From Ryuthela nishihirai (taxonomy: Eukaryota; Arthropoda; Arachnida; Araneae; Heptathelidae), in NCBI GenBank assembly GCA_038380435.1, contig JAWZYU010000034.1, forward strand, positions 23,043,404 through 23,107,403: 64,000 nucleotides of DNA. Direction: 5' to 3'. Of the stretch, positions 23,240 through 33,002 are shown one piece after another. How positions within the stretch are numbered: the first letter of the stretch is position 1; the number at the start of each line of letters is the position of its first letter. The notes under the pieces were generated by a model that did no database searches, had not been told where the DNA came from, and saw only the letters and a list, made by a program, of their open reading frames with translations. Both the position numbers and the translations under genes were made by a program.

Positions 23240-23257
23240 TGGTGTCAGAAGTGGGAT
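23240..23257 (+). other. primer binding site, tRNA-Leu type
   Basis: TGGTGTCAGAAGTGGGAT begins two bases after the 5' LTR. It is complementary to the 3' end of tRNA-Leu species ending in ATCCCACTTCTGACA plus CCA. Confidence 0.8.
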
Positions 23258-23267
23258 TATTTATTGA

Positions 23268-25400
23268 ATGCCGTTAACTAGAAGTATGGACGAATTAGTA
23301 AAGTTGATAAATAGCTTGAAAGTCGATATGGCTACGCAGATGACTGATATGAAAGATATGAAAGCCGATATGGCTACGCAGATGACTGATATGAAAGATA
23401 TGAAAGCCGATATGGCTACACAGATGAATGACATTAAAAGTCAAAATAATGAGTTGAGAACGCAAAATAATGAGTTGAGAACTGAGATAGTTTCTCAAAA
23501 AGATGATTTGAAAGCCGAAATGGCCGCACAAAATACTGAGACGAGAGCTGAAGTGGCTTCTCAAGTTGGTAAGTTTATTGATCACTTCAAGGATCATAAA
23601 ACCGAACTCAATAGACAATGCAATAGTTTAAATGTTGAATTTGTCAGTGAAAAAGATGATCTTGATAGTGTTAAGTTAGATTGTAAACATGGAAAAGAAA
23701 AAGAGAAAAGCAACGCATATAAAAATGTGGATCTGCTACTGGAAATCAAGAATCGTAGAGATAGCGCAGATAATGCCTTTGACCACGCAACTACTGGTAA
23801 TGCATGGCAGAGTGTCTATGTCGCTGGTGACATGTCTAGGAACTGTGAAGAACAATCACACAGATCAGAGAGCTGCGAGACTATACAGTACGCTTTGCAC
23901 TTCAAAATACCTAGGTATACAAGTCTGGCACGATCTGAAGAGAGATCCACACGAAAGGTATTCTATTCCTCGCTCTCAGCAAAATGCGTCATGGACAATT
24001 ATCGCAAAGGCAGAGTAACGAGTGGTAATGAAGGGGAACGAAACAGAGTTTACGTTTCGCAGAGTGGTCCGAGTAAAGAAGAGGCGTCCATTCATCATAG
24101 ATACAAAGTGCCATTCGACTTTACCGCGGAAGTCGGAGAGATTTTTCCGAAGCATATAGCCACACTCGAATCGTTTATAGAAAGTGGGGATTTAAGGAAG
24201 AGGAATTCCGAAGGATGGCTTAGAAGCATAACAGGTGATGCTAGTAAAAGAGCTTCAGGCAGAGACAGTACTTCAAAGACTAACTTTCTGGATGAAACTA
24301 AGCCTCAGAGTTACGATCAGAGAGAAGTAAAGCCCTCAGACAATCTCAACGAAACCATGCTGAATTTCTTTTCTGAACAGTCAATGTGCAGATTTGGACA
24401 TTATAACCATTTAGATTATAAGGATATAGAAAAGTTTTATCACGACTACAAGAGCTCTAAAGTGGACAATATCATGTTAGAGAACTCGTCGCTGATCTCC
24501 AGAATGAACAATTTGGCAATCATGACTGATATTTCCCTGGCTAATTACAATGAGAGCTCCAAGAAAGTGAATTCGGAAGAAACAGCAAATATGACCTCCT
24601 CGGGTCATGTGTTTTGCTGGAGACCCGAGTGGCGCCATCGGATGGTAGATAAAAACAGCACAGGAGGTGTCGGCAACAAAGTGAGTCTTGTCTTGGCTCC
24701 TGCACTTGCTGCTTTAGGTCTCAAGGTCCCTATGATCTCCGGTCGTGCTCTCCAATTGACGGGAGATACTCTGGACAAATTGGAATCCATCCCTGGCTTC
24801 ACAGTCGACTGCACTAAAGATAAAATCGAGCAGATGATGGAAGACGTCGGATGCTGCATCGTAGGACAGACAGAGGAGCTGGTGCCAACAGATAAGGAGA
24901 TTTACCGCTGCAAGGATCTGACGGCTACCGTAGATAGCGTTCCTCTAAGGAGATGCTCAATTGTGTCCAAAAAGCTGGCTGAAGGAGTGTGCGCTTTGGT
25001 TTATGATGTTGAATTCGGAAAAGGAGCTATTGATCTCATCAGTACAGAAGATGTTGCTGTTGATTTAGTTAAGAAAATGGTTGCAGCATCACAAGCTCGT
25101 GGAATGAAGAGTTTGAGTTGTTCAGCTGTTATCAGCAACATGGATTCACCTCTTGAAAACTCTGTTGACAACTCTCTGGAAGTGATGGAAGCTGTTCAGT
25201 GTTTCCTTGGTGACGGATCCTTGGAACTGCAAGAGCTCGTCGAAGAGTTAGGAGGAGAACTTCTGCGTTTGGTGAACATTGTGGATAATAGGGTAGATGA
25301 AGCATCACATGTCCGCAAGGTTCTGCATAACGGCAATGCTTTGAACAAGTTTCGTAACATGTTAATAGAACAAGGAGTATCTGAAGATGTTGCAAGCTGA
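23268..25400 (+). CDS. gag-like / thymidine phosphorylase fusion frame (710 codons)
   Basis: One uninterrupted frame from an ATG 31 bp after the 5' LTR. Residues 1-150 are a coiled coil with 14-residue repeats (KADMATQMTDMKDM), typical of arthropod Gypsy gag starts. Residues 150-435 are hydrophilic and unrecognised. From about residue 440 the protein is thymidine phosphorylase: DKNSTGGVGNKVSLVLAP, PMISGRALQLTGDTLDKLES, CCIVGQTEELVP, TATVDSVPL, SIVSKKLAEG. The family enzyme splits thymidine with phosphate into thymine and deoxyribose-1-phosphate. The N-terminal helical domain of the enzyme is not recognisable. In E. coli numbering, His85 is Asn (residue 463) and Arg171 is Lys (549), while Ser186 (564) and Lys190 (568) are kept. 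The HTGGT segment reads LTGDT. Catalysis is therefore doubtful. The frame stops at a TGA followed by CTA. Confidence 0.85.
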   Translation: MPLTRSMDELVKLINSLKVDMATQMTDMKDMKADMATQMTDMKDMKADMATQMNDIKSQNNELRTQNNELRTEIVSQKDDLKAEMAAQNTETRAEVASQVGKFIDHFKDHKTELNRQCNSLNVEFVSEKDDLDSVKLDCKHGKEKEKSNAYKNVDLLLEIKNRRDSADNAFDHATTGNAWQSVYVAGDMSRNCEEQSHRSESCETIQYALHFKIPRYTSLARSEERSTRKVFYSSLSAKCVMDNYRKGRVTSGNEGERNRVYVSQSGPSKEEASIHHRYKVPFDFTAEVGEIFPKHIATLESFIESGDLRKRNSEGWLRSITGDASKRASGRDSTSKTNFLDETKPQSYDQREVKPSDNLNETMLNFFSEQSMCRFGHYNHLDYKDIEKFYHDYKSSKVDNIMLENSSLISRMNNLAIMTDISLANYNESSKKVNSEETANMTSSGHVFCWRPEWRHRMVDKNSTGGVGNKVSLVLAPALAALGLKVPMISGRALQLTGDTLDKLESIPGFTVDCTKDKIEQMMEDVGCCIVGQTEELVPTDKEIYRCKDLTATVDSVPLRRCSIVSKKLAEGVCALVYDVEFGKGAIDLISTEDVAVDLVKKMVAASQARGMKSLSCSAVISNMDSPLENSVDNSLEVMEAVQCFLGDGSLELQELVEELGGELLRLVNIVDNRVDEASHVRKVLHNGNALNKFRNMLIEQGVSEDVAS

Positions 25401-26186
25401 CTATGTGAAGATAAAACAGAAAAAATATTGCTAGCAGCCCGACACATCACTGATTTCACTTATACAGGAGAAACAGGTAAGGTTGTCGGATTAGAAGCTG
25501 CAGTCCTAGCAAGAGTATGGAAGGAGGAGATGGACCGAAGCGCTAAAAAGAATTATGGAGCTGATATAATTGTGAAGCACCTTGGGGATCAAATTGAATC
25601 AGGTGAAATATGGCTGAAGGTTCATCACGACAGTTCTGAATTAAGTGAAAGTCAACTGACAAAAGGGTCAGACTGGAGGATGAAACTCCTTCCTAGATTT
25701 TATGTCACTAATGACTTTCATTCCTTGTTACTGTTGATAGAAGTAAAAATCCAAAGAAGAAAACTTTCGACAAAGAAGAAAACTTTTTACAGGTTTTGCA
25801 CGAAAACTCTTAGTCGATTCTTCTCCCTGCGGAGACATAAACGTGTTCACAAGGGCTATAGGCCTTACACGTATTATATTTGTGGACGAGGCTTCAGTCA
25901 GAAAAGAAATCTAAGTCATAATGAGATTCGCTTTCACTTTGACACAGACGTGGAATATCGCATTCGTCGACGTCCAGCTACAAAGAGCAAGGTGGTTCAC
26001 GTGGATCGTTTGACCCCGTTTCATCGAAGAACTGAAGAAACTTTGGAATCCAGAATTGTTCGGGACGAACAAGACCTAGGAAGGGGGCAGTGTTACGACA
26101 GAAGGAATCTGGCAACCGAAAGCAAAAAGTTTCAGCCAACGAATAAGAACTTTGGGAGAATTTGGAGAAGAAGAGTGGAGCGTTAA
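25401..26186 (+). CDS. continuation frame: phosphorylase C-terminus, zinc finger, integrase tail
   Basis: The same reading frame stays open for 261 more codons after the TGA at 25398-25400. First comes the C-terminal domain of thymidine phosphorylase, ending in a GEIWLKVHHDSSELSES segment equivalent to the hammerhead region near the family C-terminus. Around 25790-25950 is a zinc-finger remnant: HKRVHKGYRPYTYYICGRGF with the linker-like spacing of C2H2 fingers, first finger lacking a cysteine. Then ATKSKVVHVDRLTPFHRR is the typical end of a Gypsy integrase. The frame runs about 95 bp into the 3' LTR. Expression needs readthrough of the stop or internal initiation; otherwise it is dead. Confidence 0.75.
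   Translation, partial: LCEDKTEKILLAARHITDFTYTGETGKVVGLEAAVLARVWKEEMDRSAKKNYGADIIVKHLGDQIESGEIWLKVHHDSSELSESQLTKGSDWRMKLLPRFYVTNDFHSLLLLIEVKIQRRKLSTKKKTFYRFCTKTLSRFFSLRRHKRVHKGYRPYTYYICGRGFSQKRNLSHNEIRFHFDTDVEYRIRRRPATKSKVVHVDRLTPFHRRTEETLESRIVRDEQDLGRGQCYDRRNLATESKKFQPTNKNFGRIWRRRVER
26078..26090 (+). other. polypurine tract
   Basis: AGGAAGGGGGCAG lies immediately before the 3' LTR, where plus-strand DNA synthesis is primed in LTR elements. Confidence 0.7.
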
Positions 26187-26705
26187 CGGTCGTTGTATTG
26201 TAACGGTCGAAGTTTGAAAATGGCCGGTGGGCTGTTCTGAGACAGTGCGCGTTAAGTATCAAGAAGTGATGTGTTGTGTATACGTGGAAGGATAAAAGTG
26301 GGATCTTTTATCGTTAAGTATCAAGAAGTAACTTGATGTGTTGTGTATACGCGGAAGTATAAAAGTGGGAACTTTTATGGCTAACTTCGAATGTCTACAC
26401 GGACTGTCTTTTTGTTCGGCTAGTGTGTGAAAAGTTATTAGCACAGGACGAGAATTGGTTTACGAGTGAAGATCTTCGGGTGACCTGGTAAATCAAGTAA
26501 AAGGTAGTATTTAGTAAAATACACAGAGCTGATGTGTGCTCATGCAGGAAGATTGATGACTTGTGCATGTTAATAGTTGATTTGTTAATAAGATACTTCA
26601 TCCATATTTCCTTTGTAACAATTTACCTTGTATTGAATTTGGTTTTGAAATATAGCTTTTAATACTCACGCTCAGTGGCTATCCATTTTTTTGTGATCCG
26701 CAACA
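26091..26705 (+). repeat. 3' LTR
   Basis: Differs from the 5' LTR by eye at only two substitutions (TACGTGG for TACGCGG; AATCAAG for AATCATG) and one T in a T run near the end. Confidence 0.92.
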
Positions 26706-27000
26706 ATAGAAATGCATGTCGCTAATCATTTATTTTACTTTTATATCATAAATTATAATCATTTCATAACAAAATTAAAATGTTAATTCTACTTTTAATG
26801 AATATTATAAGAAATACTAAGAGAATTGAAGGTTCGTTGGTAACATCATTACAAACACAAAGATCCATTTATTTATTGAAGATAGAGAAAAAAGTTTAAA
26901 AAAAAATTAAAAAGCCGCTTCTTTTTTAATTACTAAAAGCAGATTAAAAGGTTTAAACTATAATAAAGAATATTTTATATTTTTTCACAATAAATAAATA
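26706..27000. repeat. AT-rich dispersed repeat flanking the LTR element
   Basis: After ATAG, the sequence AATGCATGTCGCTAATCATT to CCATTTATTTATTGAAGAT resembles the right arm of the foldback at 50495-51083 and its downstream flank. Confidence 0.5.
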
Positions 27001-27165
27001 CCCCCTCAAGCATAGCTGTAGAGAAAAATGAGACTTCAACAGAAAGACAACAGAAACCTCCATGCATTAACCGGGACTCGAACCCAGTTCTCTTCGATCA
27101 GTAGCCAACCCAGTTCTCTTTGATCAGCGCGCTAACTATTCGACCACCGGGACGGGTACAAAATA
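27000..27165 (-). mobile_element. SINE-B copy with duplicated head segment
   Basis: Begins with AATAAATACCCCCTCAAGC and carries the minus-strand tRNA-like head (GGGACTCGAACCCAG). A segment of the head, AGTAGCCAACCCAGTTCTCT, is partly duplicated, giving two TTCGATCAG/TTTGATCAG repeats. Confidence 0.75.
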
Positions 27166-27433
27166 TAATTGATATTCAAAGTATCGCCAGTTCGAAGTCA
27201 TCTGCTCTCTTTAGAACTCGAACTCTCCTATGTACATTTATAGGTTCAATAGACAATCAATCGAATTTGTCGACCAAATACCCATCAAATTGATAACAAT
27301 GCTCTTATAATTATGTAAGTTAGCTTTCTTTCTTTATTTATTTATTTATTATTATTTTTTTGAAATTCGAATCTTCAAAATTGGGGTGTGCATTTTATTC
27401 TGGAGACGAATGCATTTTCTCAAGAACTCTATG

Positions 27434-27791
27434 TGAGGCGGGGGTTGCTCAGTCGGTAGCGCGCCAGGCTCGTAATCTGTAGTTCCCAGGTTCGAGTCCC
27501 AGCTGGGTCAGCGTTGAGATTTATCTCTGCAAAATTCCCCGTCTTGCCCACGGTCAGTAGGGGACACCGATGGGCTTATTAAGCCGTGGCCCCGTGTGCA
27601 GGAGAGCCATACCCTGTGCACGTTAAAGAACACGCTGGATGGCCTTGACTGGAGTCTACCATCTGTCTCCCAACAGCTGTTCCAGTGGGTCCCCTCCCTC
27701 AACCTTCTCTGAGCCTTCGGGGTCCATGTGACCTGGCCATTTAGCCCATGGTGTGCAAAACAGTGCTGCTCAGAGGTAAAACAACCCAACC
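27434..27791 (+). mobile_element. SINE-A, full length with small internal deletion
   Basis: A perfect 13-bp target duplication CAAGAACTCTATG lies at 27421-27433 and 27792-27804. A short stretch around the CCGCCGTCCGTCGG region is deleted near 27577. Confidence 0.92.
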
Positions 27792-27804
27792 CAAGAACTC
27801 TATG

Positions 27805-29005
27805 CGATACGCAGAAAAAAACAAACTCAAGCACAGTTTCTAAATGAACGTAAGATAAATGGCTGAAGGAATCACCTAATATTTTTCGGGGAAAAATTAT
27901 GTTGTTATTTTAATTTATTTCCACATTATTTAAACGAATCATTTGAAGTTTTATAGAAAAAAAGTGATTGTTTAGGATACTTTTATGCTTTCCAGAACGA
28001 CTTCTGAAAGTTCAAAAGAACATTCTTGTAAAAATTATTATAGAATCAACATTAAAAAATAAATTTCTCATTTGCATCAATTTTAATTAAATCTTTGATC
28101 TAAATATAGTGCTTCTAAATTCGGTTGCAAAACGATAAATGTCCATTATTCAGCAATACGAGGGGCGTTCAAAGGATTCTTGGCAGATCTGATCGTCTTT
28201 TTATGAACTCTCGAAATTGTCTATCAGCTTTGAAATCCGAAACAGGTGCCTTTGTATAATTTTAATCCATGCTATGCGCCCGAAACGAAAAATAGCTTTG
28301 AAAAATAAATAACTGTAAAATTTTATTCCATGTCGAATATCATTTTTAACCTTTTCTGTTCGGTGAAGTATTTTAGTAATTGAGAAACCCTACTCAAGTC
28401 TTATTCTCGTCCCCACCCGAAAAACCAAATCCTGGGTACGTTCCTGCTCAGAGTTTTCTGTACGAAATTGAGTGTTTGTTCTAAATGCCTTGTTGAATTT
28501 GAAAACGATATAAAATACACTTGAAACAGTGCAAGAACGGGAAGGCTTCATCAGAACTTGAACCGAAATTTGCACCTAGTTATACCACTGTATACTGTGA
28601 AGGATATACTGGCATGGGCCACGGCAAGAATTTTTTCAGAAGAAAAGGGGGGGGGGGGGAAACAGAAAAAAGTTATCAAAGTTGAATACAATTATTATTA
28701 ATATCATTCTCACATGTACGACTTTATTGATATGCTTCTGAAAATAAAACGGGCAAAAAAAAAACACGTAAGGCTTTTGGATAAGAAAAAAAAAAACATT
28801 AATTTCTGTGCAACTGATAATTATTCAATCTAAATTAATTTCTCGATGAATTTTTTCCGATGAGGGCAACTGCTTCTCTAGCTTCCCCCCTTCACTCTGC
28901 TAACGCCCATGCATACTGAGAAGGAACTGCTGATTGCTGAGTTAAGAATACTTTTCTTGCCTTTTCGGAGCGAGTGAAATAAATTCTTATTTCTCTTTCT
29001 TGCAG
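27805..29005. other. AT-rich intron with MITE-like end
   Basis: ATACGAGGGGCGTTCAAAGG at 28157-28176 matches the MITE-like end at 21108. A G run lies at about 28648-28660. No exon seen. Confidence 0.4.
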
Positions 29006-29093
29006 ACCCAACACCGTTGAGCGTCTGCGCAATGTCCCTGCTGCCGAGACAAGGAGGCTGGTCACCATGGCAACCCGTCTGCTTGTAGCAGCG
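29006..29093 (+). CDS. coding exon 3 (29 codons)
   Basis: The acceptor TTTCTCTTTCTTGCAG and the donor GCG|GTGAGT bound 88 bases that read cleanly only when two bases come from the previous exon. The peptide then runs from PNTVERLRNVPAAE to MATRLLVAA. It is an amphipathic helix pair with no recognised domain. It ends in phase 0, matching exon 4. The incoming phase does not match exon 2, which implies an unseen exon in the 13-kb intron that holds LINE copy B and the LTR element. Confidence 0.78.
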
Positions 29094-29162
29094 GTGAGTA
29101 AATGACAAAGTTCGTACAATAAATTGCTGTTGAGGTGCGGAGATTTTCTTAACTGTCGCACC

Positions 29163-29285
29163 AGACGGTGCTTTCCCCTATGATGTCATCCTTATGCACC
29201 CCCCATATCCTTATCCCCCCTACCCCACCCGTTTATAGTAGTGAGGGTGCATAAGAGTGACGTCATAGGGGGAAAGCACTGTCTG
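29163..29285. repeat. hairpin MITE
   Basis: AGACGGTGCTTTCCCCTATG at 29163 is mirrored by CATAGGGGGAAAGCACTGTCT ending at 29285. The arms of about 40 bp enclose a C-rich loop. The element starts about 70 bp after the exon 3 donor. Confidence 0.7.
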
Positions 29286-30609
29286 GGGAGGTCTAAGTTG
29301 CGACGTCGCTACTCAGGTAGGTTAACAGATGATCGATAGGTTAATCAGTCTGTGATGACTTTGAATCGTAATCTCCCGCAGCTGTTTATTGCCCTCCTCC
29401 CCTCGTGTGCACGTTCACAAGGGGGTAAGCATCTTGGCATAACCAAGATTAACCCAACATTCTTGGAAGTGTAAGGTTTTCAGAGTTGAATATTTTTGTT
29501 AATGAAAAGGGATGAGAAATGCTTTCTTAAATATAAATTTCTCCAGAGATAAGGGGGATTAAATGCTGAATCCACCGTCTTTCCACTACAGTACGTATAA
29601 TACTTATATCACAAAAATATTTGCTCTAAAACTATAGAAGTACCCACATTCAGTGATTCGGAAACGTCATGTACTGGAACGTCGTTCCGATTTGAGCAAT
29701 GTTTTTGGCAACTGCTTCTCTATTTAAAAAATGATGTTTGTCCACGGATTCGATCCGCGTAGGGCATGGGTCAGGAACCGGCGGCTCCGACCACGATAGA
29801 AGAGCGGATCTTGACCTTCTTTTTAGTTCAACCATCAACTGTGAAAAGTTTTGGGCAGTTGCATTTTACACTGCTTTTTTTACATAAGCCCTCTACTTCA
29901 TTATTGATTTTTATAAAATTATTGTTTTTTTATGCACGTTTTGTTTTTTACACCTATTATTCAGTTTTTCAATTTTATTGCCTTTTTTGTTGTGTCATTT
30001 TCTCTTTTTATGTGTTGCTTTTAACTTTGGTCTTGGGCATGAATAACTTTTATCTGTTTATTATTTTTTGAGTGTACATTCTTTTTGGTGCAGCATGGCA
30101 TCAGCTGCAACCAATCATCGCCTGGCGAGATCCTCGCAGGACTTGCAATAAAAAAGTTTTTCTCTTCTGTCTATAAATAGAGCTTGAAGTTATGCACCGA
30201 AAGGACGAAATGACAGATGCACAATAAATATGAATTAACCCCATTGTTTCTAGGTTGCTGTGAACATTTGGAAGAATGAATCAATAGTCCACATGCACTT
30301 GTGAGATTAAGTGAAATTGCTCTTGCATAATATTTTTTTTATCTGCCTTTTTTTTTCTAACCTTTAGGAACACTTTTATCTTTATTATTTTTGTCCTTTT
30401 TTGTCTGTCTGTAGAAATTCAACTTGTTTTGTGTTTAAGAGAAAAAATAAAAGCTTCGGGGAGGGGCAGGATAGGCACCAATAAATTATTATGATTCGCT
30501 TTCCGAATCACAATAGCGCCCTCTAGGGGCGAAAAAAATTGGGAAATGGGCAAATTCGAGCGAATGTTGAAAACGATCTATTTACTAAGTATCTAATCAT
30601 TATAAAAAA
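29286..30609. other. intron, no feature recognised
   Basis: T-rich. Short frames only. Confidence 0.35.
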
Positions 30610-30799
30610 TAAATACCCTCTAAACCTCTGAAGCAGCTGCTTGTCACAGAGATCTGACAGGAGGCTGTCAGTGCAATACGTCATAGATAAGATCTGTGAG
30701 GAAAGCAAGACCTCGGCAGAAAGGCAACACAAACATCCATGCCTTACCAAGATTATCCCTCTGATCGCTAACCGTGCACCACTCGGCAGCGGTGGTGAC
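30610..30799 (-). mobile_element. SINE-B copy, head degraded
   Basis: AATAAATACCCTCTAAACC, CAGCTGCTTGTCACAGAG and ATCTGACAGGAGGCTGTCA are the SINE-B body on the minus strand. The tRNA-like head is eroded after CATCCATGCCTTACC. Confidence 0.7.
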
Positions 30800-30938
30800 A
30801 TTAATCACTGTGCAGCTGTTTAAGTACCAGGATGAAGATAGGTGTAGATGAAAAATTGTCTTGAGCGGGGTGGGATCAAGACAATTTTTTCTCCGCATCC
30901 ATCTTCATCCTGGTACTTAAACAGCTTAACGGTGATTA
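30800..30938. repeat. inverted repeat with about 60-bp arms
   Basis: CTGTTTAAGTACCAGGATGA is mirrored by TCATCCTGGTACTTAAACAG. The arms continue to AAAATTGTCTTGA and TCAAGACAATTTT around a short GC-rich loop. Confidence 0.7.
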
Positions 30939-31651
30939 AATAATTAGAAAATCAATGATGAGCTTCGGATTCATTTGCGATTTATTTATGCAAGAAATTT
31001 GACCTTTTGATGGCGGAGTTGTGAGGGGCATTAGAAGCAACACTTACCCATGGAGGGATAAAACGCAATTTTTTTTAGTTTTAAGAGATAATTAAAAAAA
31101 CTTTCTTCGTATCGCATAAGAGCTTATGAAATATTGCTCATTTTCCCTTTCCCTACCTTTTATAGGATTCAAAAGTAGGGAAACAAAATTCTCTTTGAAA
31201 ACGACATCTCATATTCGCCAGAGGCGACATGTTTGTTGTGCTTCACGTTTCAACTTTTTCTCACTATGTATTGGCCAAGCGAATGAAATCTCACATTACA
31301 CTTGTTAAAGGTGGTTGATGATTCCTTTATCTAATCCTCATCATCAATTCCTTAATCAAACCACTTAAGACACTGCGTTGCATTTCGATCAAACGCATCA
31401 GGCTTAATATTAATGTTGTTGTGTGTGCAGAGCCTCAGAGAGGTGAGATGGGGGCCATGGGTCAGTCAAACACGTGGGGCCTCCCACCTCACTCCAAACA
31501 CCACACAAAAATATGATTATATAATTTTTTTTAGAAAAAATAAAATTTTATATCATTGATTAAAAGAAATTTTAAGTTATATAATGATTTCCAGTGTTTT
31601 ACGTATTTCCATTTGTTTGGTATGTAATTTAACAAGAGCATGCATATTCAG
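30939..31651. other. intron, no feature recognised
   Basis: A small hairpin (GGTGAGATGGGGGCC with GGGGCCTCCCACCTCAC) lies at 31440-31500. Nothing else. Confidence 0.35.
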
Positions 31652-32045
31652 GTTGGATGGGTTGCTTTACCTATGAAAACCACTTTTTCGCACACAATGG
31701 CATAAATGCCCAAGGCTCAGAGAATGTTGGGTAAGGGCATCACTCACTGAGAAACTTTTAGGAGACAGATGGTAGACTTCCGTCAAGGCTCTGCAACGGG
31801 TTTTTAAACATGAACAAGGTACGGCTCTCTCTCCCACACATGGAAATGGTTAGCGTCCCATCCGATTGAGGGCATTTCCTTTCCAAGCCATCGGTGGCCC
31901 CTCCTCACCGACGACAGGGAGGGAGGGAGGGAGGGGGGGGGGGAGGGTTCGCGAGATAAATCTCAATACTGACCCAGGTGGAAATTGAACCTGGTAACTG
32001 CTGATTATGAGCTTGGAGCGCACTCTAGGTCAGGGATTCCCCCCT
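31652..32045 (-). mobile_element. SINE-A, diverged, with G-rich expansion
   Basis: From GGTTGGATGGGTTGCTTTAC to AACTGCTGATTATGAGC. The middle has an expanded GGGA/G run near 31917-31945. The head merges into a C run about 140 bp upstream of exon 4. Confidence 0.75.
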
Positions 32046-32186
32046 ACCAATCTGGGCCTATTGGCAAATATACATCCCCCCCCCCCATGTAAAACTTACG
32101 TAAGATATTTTTTTCTTCATATCAGTGATTTAGTTTATATTAGATTTGTAACTCTCTCCTTGCATTTACGATATTTTTGTCTTCAG

Positions 32187-32228
32187 GAATCGGGATGTCC
32201 TAAAGAAGAAGACCGGAAAGTGCTTTTG
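32187..32228 (+). CDS. coding exon 4 (14 codons)
   Basis: A micro-exon of 42 bases between ATTTTTGTCTTCAG and TTG|GTAAGT, phase 0 on both sides. It reads ESGCPKEEDRKVLL, a charged helix start. Its phase fits exon 3 before it and exon 5 after it. On length alone it could be chance, but both splice sites are consensus. Confidence 0.7.
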
Positions 32229-32526
32229 GTAAGTTCAGAGCTTTTATCATCAAAAGCCAATGATGATGGAAAATGTGGATGTATGAGTCCAAGTTGTTTG
32301 AAAATATTCTGAAATATTCTTCTAATTTTAAATACATTGGTTGATTTTCAAACTCAGCGTGATGGAGAAATTTTCACCTTTATGAATGTGATTTATCGAT
32401 TTGAAGGAGGGGACTACAGTACAGGTTTTATATGCAACACCATAAAACACCGGCGCGTGTGAAGGTCATGAAACGGTATAATACCTGACACTGAGTTCTG
32501 TTAATCCCTGTTATTCTTGTTCTTCA

Positions 32527-32670
32527 GATGGGAAAGGCAGCGGACTTAAGTGAATTTGACAAAGGCCAAATTTTAATGGCCAGACGACTGGGTCAGAGCA
32601 TTTCCGAGACGACAAGGCTTGGGGGGTGCTCACGGTCAGCTGTGGTTAGTACCTTCAAAAAGTGGTTCGT
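32527..32670 (+). pseudogene. Tc1 transposase N-terminal fragment
   Basis: Reads [20 protein letters not shown], then [20 protein letters not shown]. This is the first helix-turn-helix of a Tc1-family transposase, which binds the terminal repeats. It stops after the first DNA-binding subdomain. A fragment resembling a Tc1 terminal repeat lies near 32410. Confidence 0.8.
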
Positions 32671-33002
32671 GGTTTTTCCCTCAATCAAAATTCCAATAAA
32701 ATAATTGCAATTTTATTGCAATTATCTTTGACACAATAAAATTATATAATAGCATTTTATTCAGTGAAATGTCGGAAAATATAAATTAAAAGTTTTAAAA
32801 ATACACTTTTTGGAAGTTTTTGAGTTTTAAAAATTGTTGCAGTTTGCAAATTTATTATATTTTTTATCATTATTCCCACAATAAATTTTTGCAGTACATT
32901 TAATTGTTTAGTATTTTTACCAGCTTCCCACATATGCATCGTATGTCCCCACGTATGTGTTGTAAATAAGACTGTCCACAAGCATAATAAAATATTTTTG
33001 CT

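Larger units (their letters stand above)
22622..26705 (+). mobile_element. LTR retrotransposon carrying thymidine phosphorylase
   Basis: A complete element of about 4.08 kb bounded by TG...CA LTRs of 616 and 615 bp and by ATAG target duplications. A tRNA-Leu-type primer site follows the 5' LTR and a purine tract precedes the 3' LTR. The internal frame reads a gag-like coiled coil, a thymidine phosphorylase homologue, a C2H2 zinc-finger remnant and an integrase C-terminal tail. Protease, reverse transcriptase, RNase H and the integrase core are absent, so it must have moved using enzymes from a relative. By eye the LTRs differ by two substitutions and one base in a T run, so the insertion is recent. 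It lies in the intron between exons 2 and 3 of the host gene, same strand. Confidence 0.9.

Noticed and set aside
23268..25400. Ordinary host thymidine phosphorylase gene
   Set aside because: It is intronless, fused in frame to a gag-like coiled coil, lacks the N-terminal domain and lies exactly between LTRs with target duplications.
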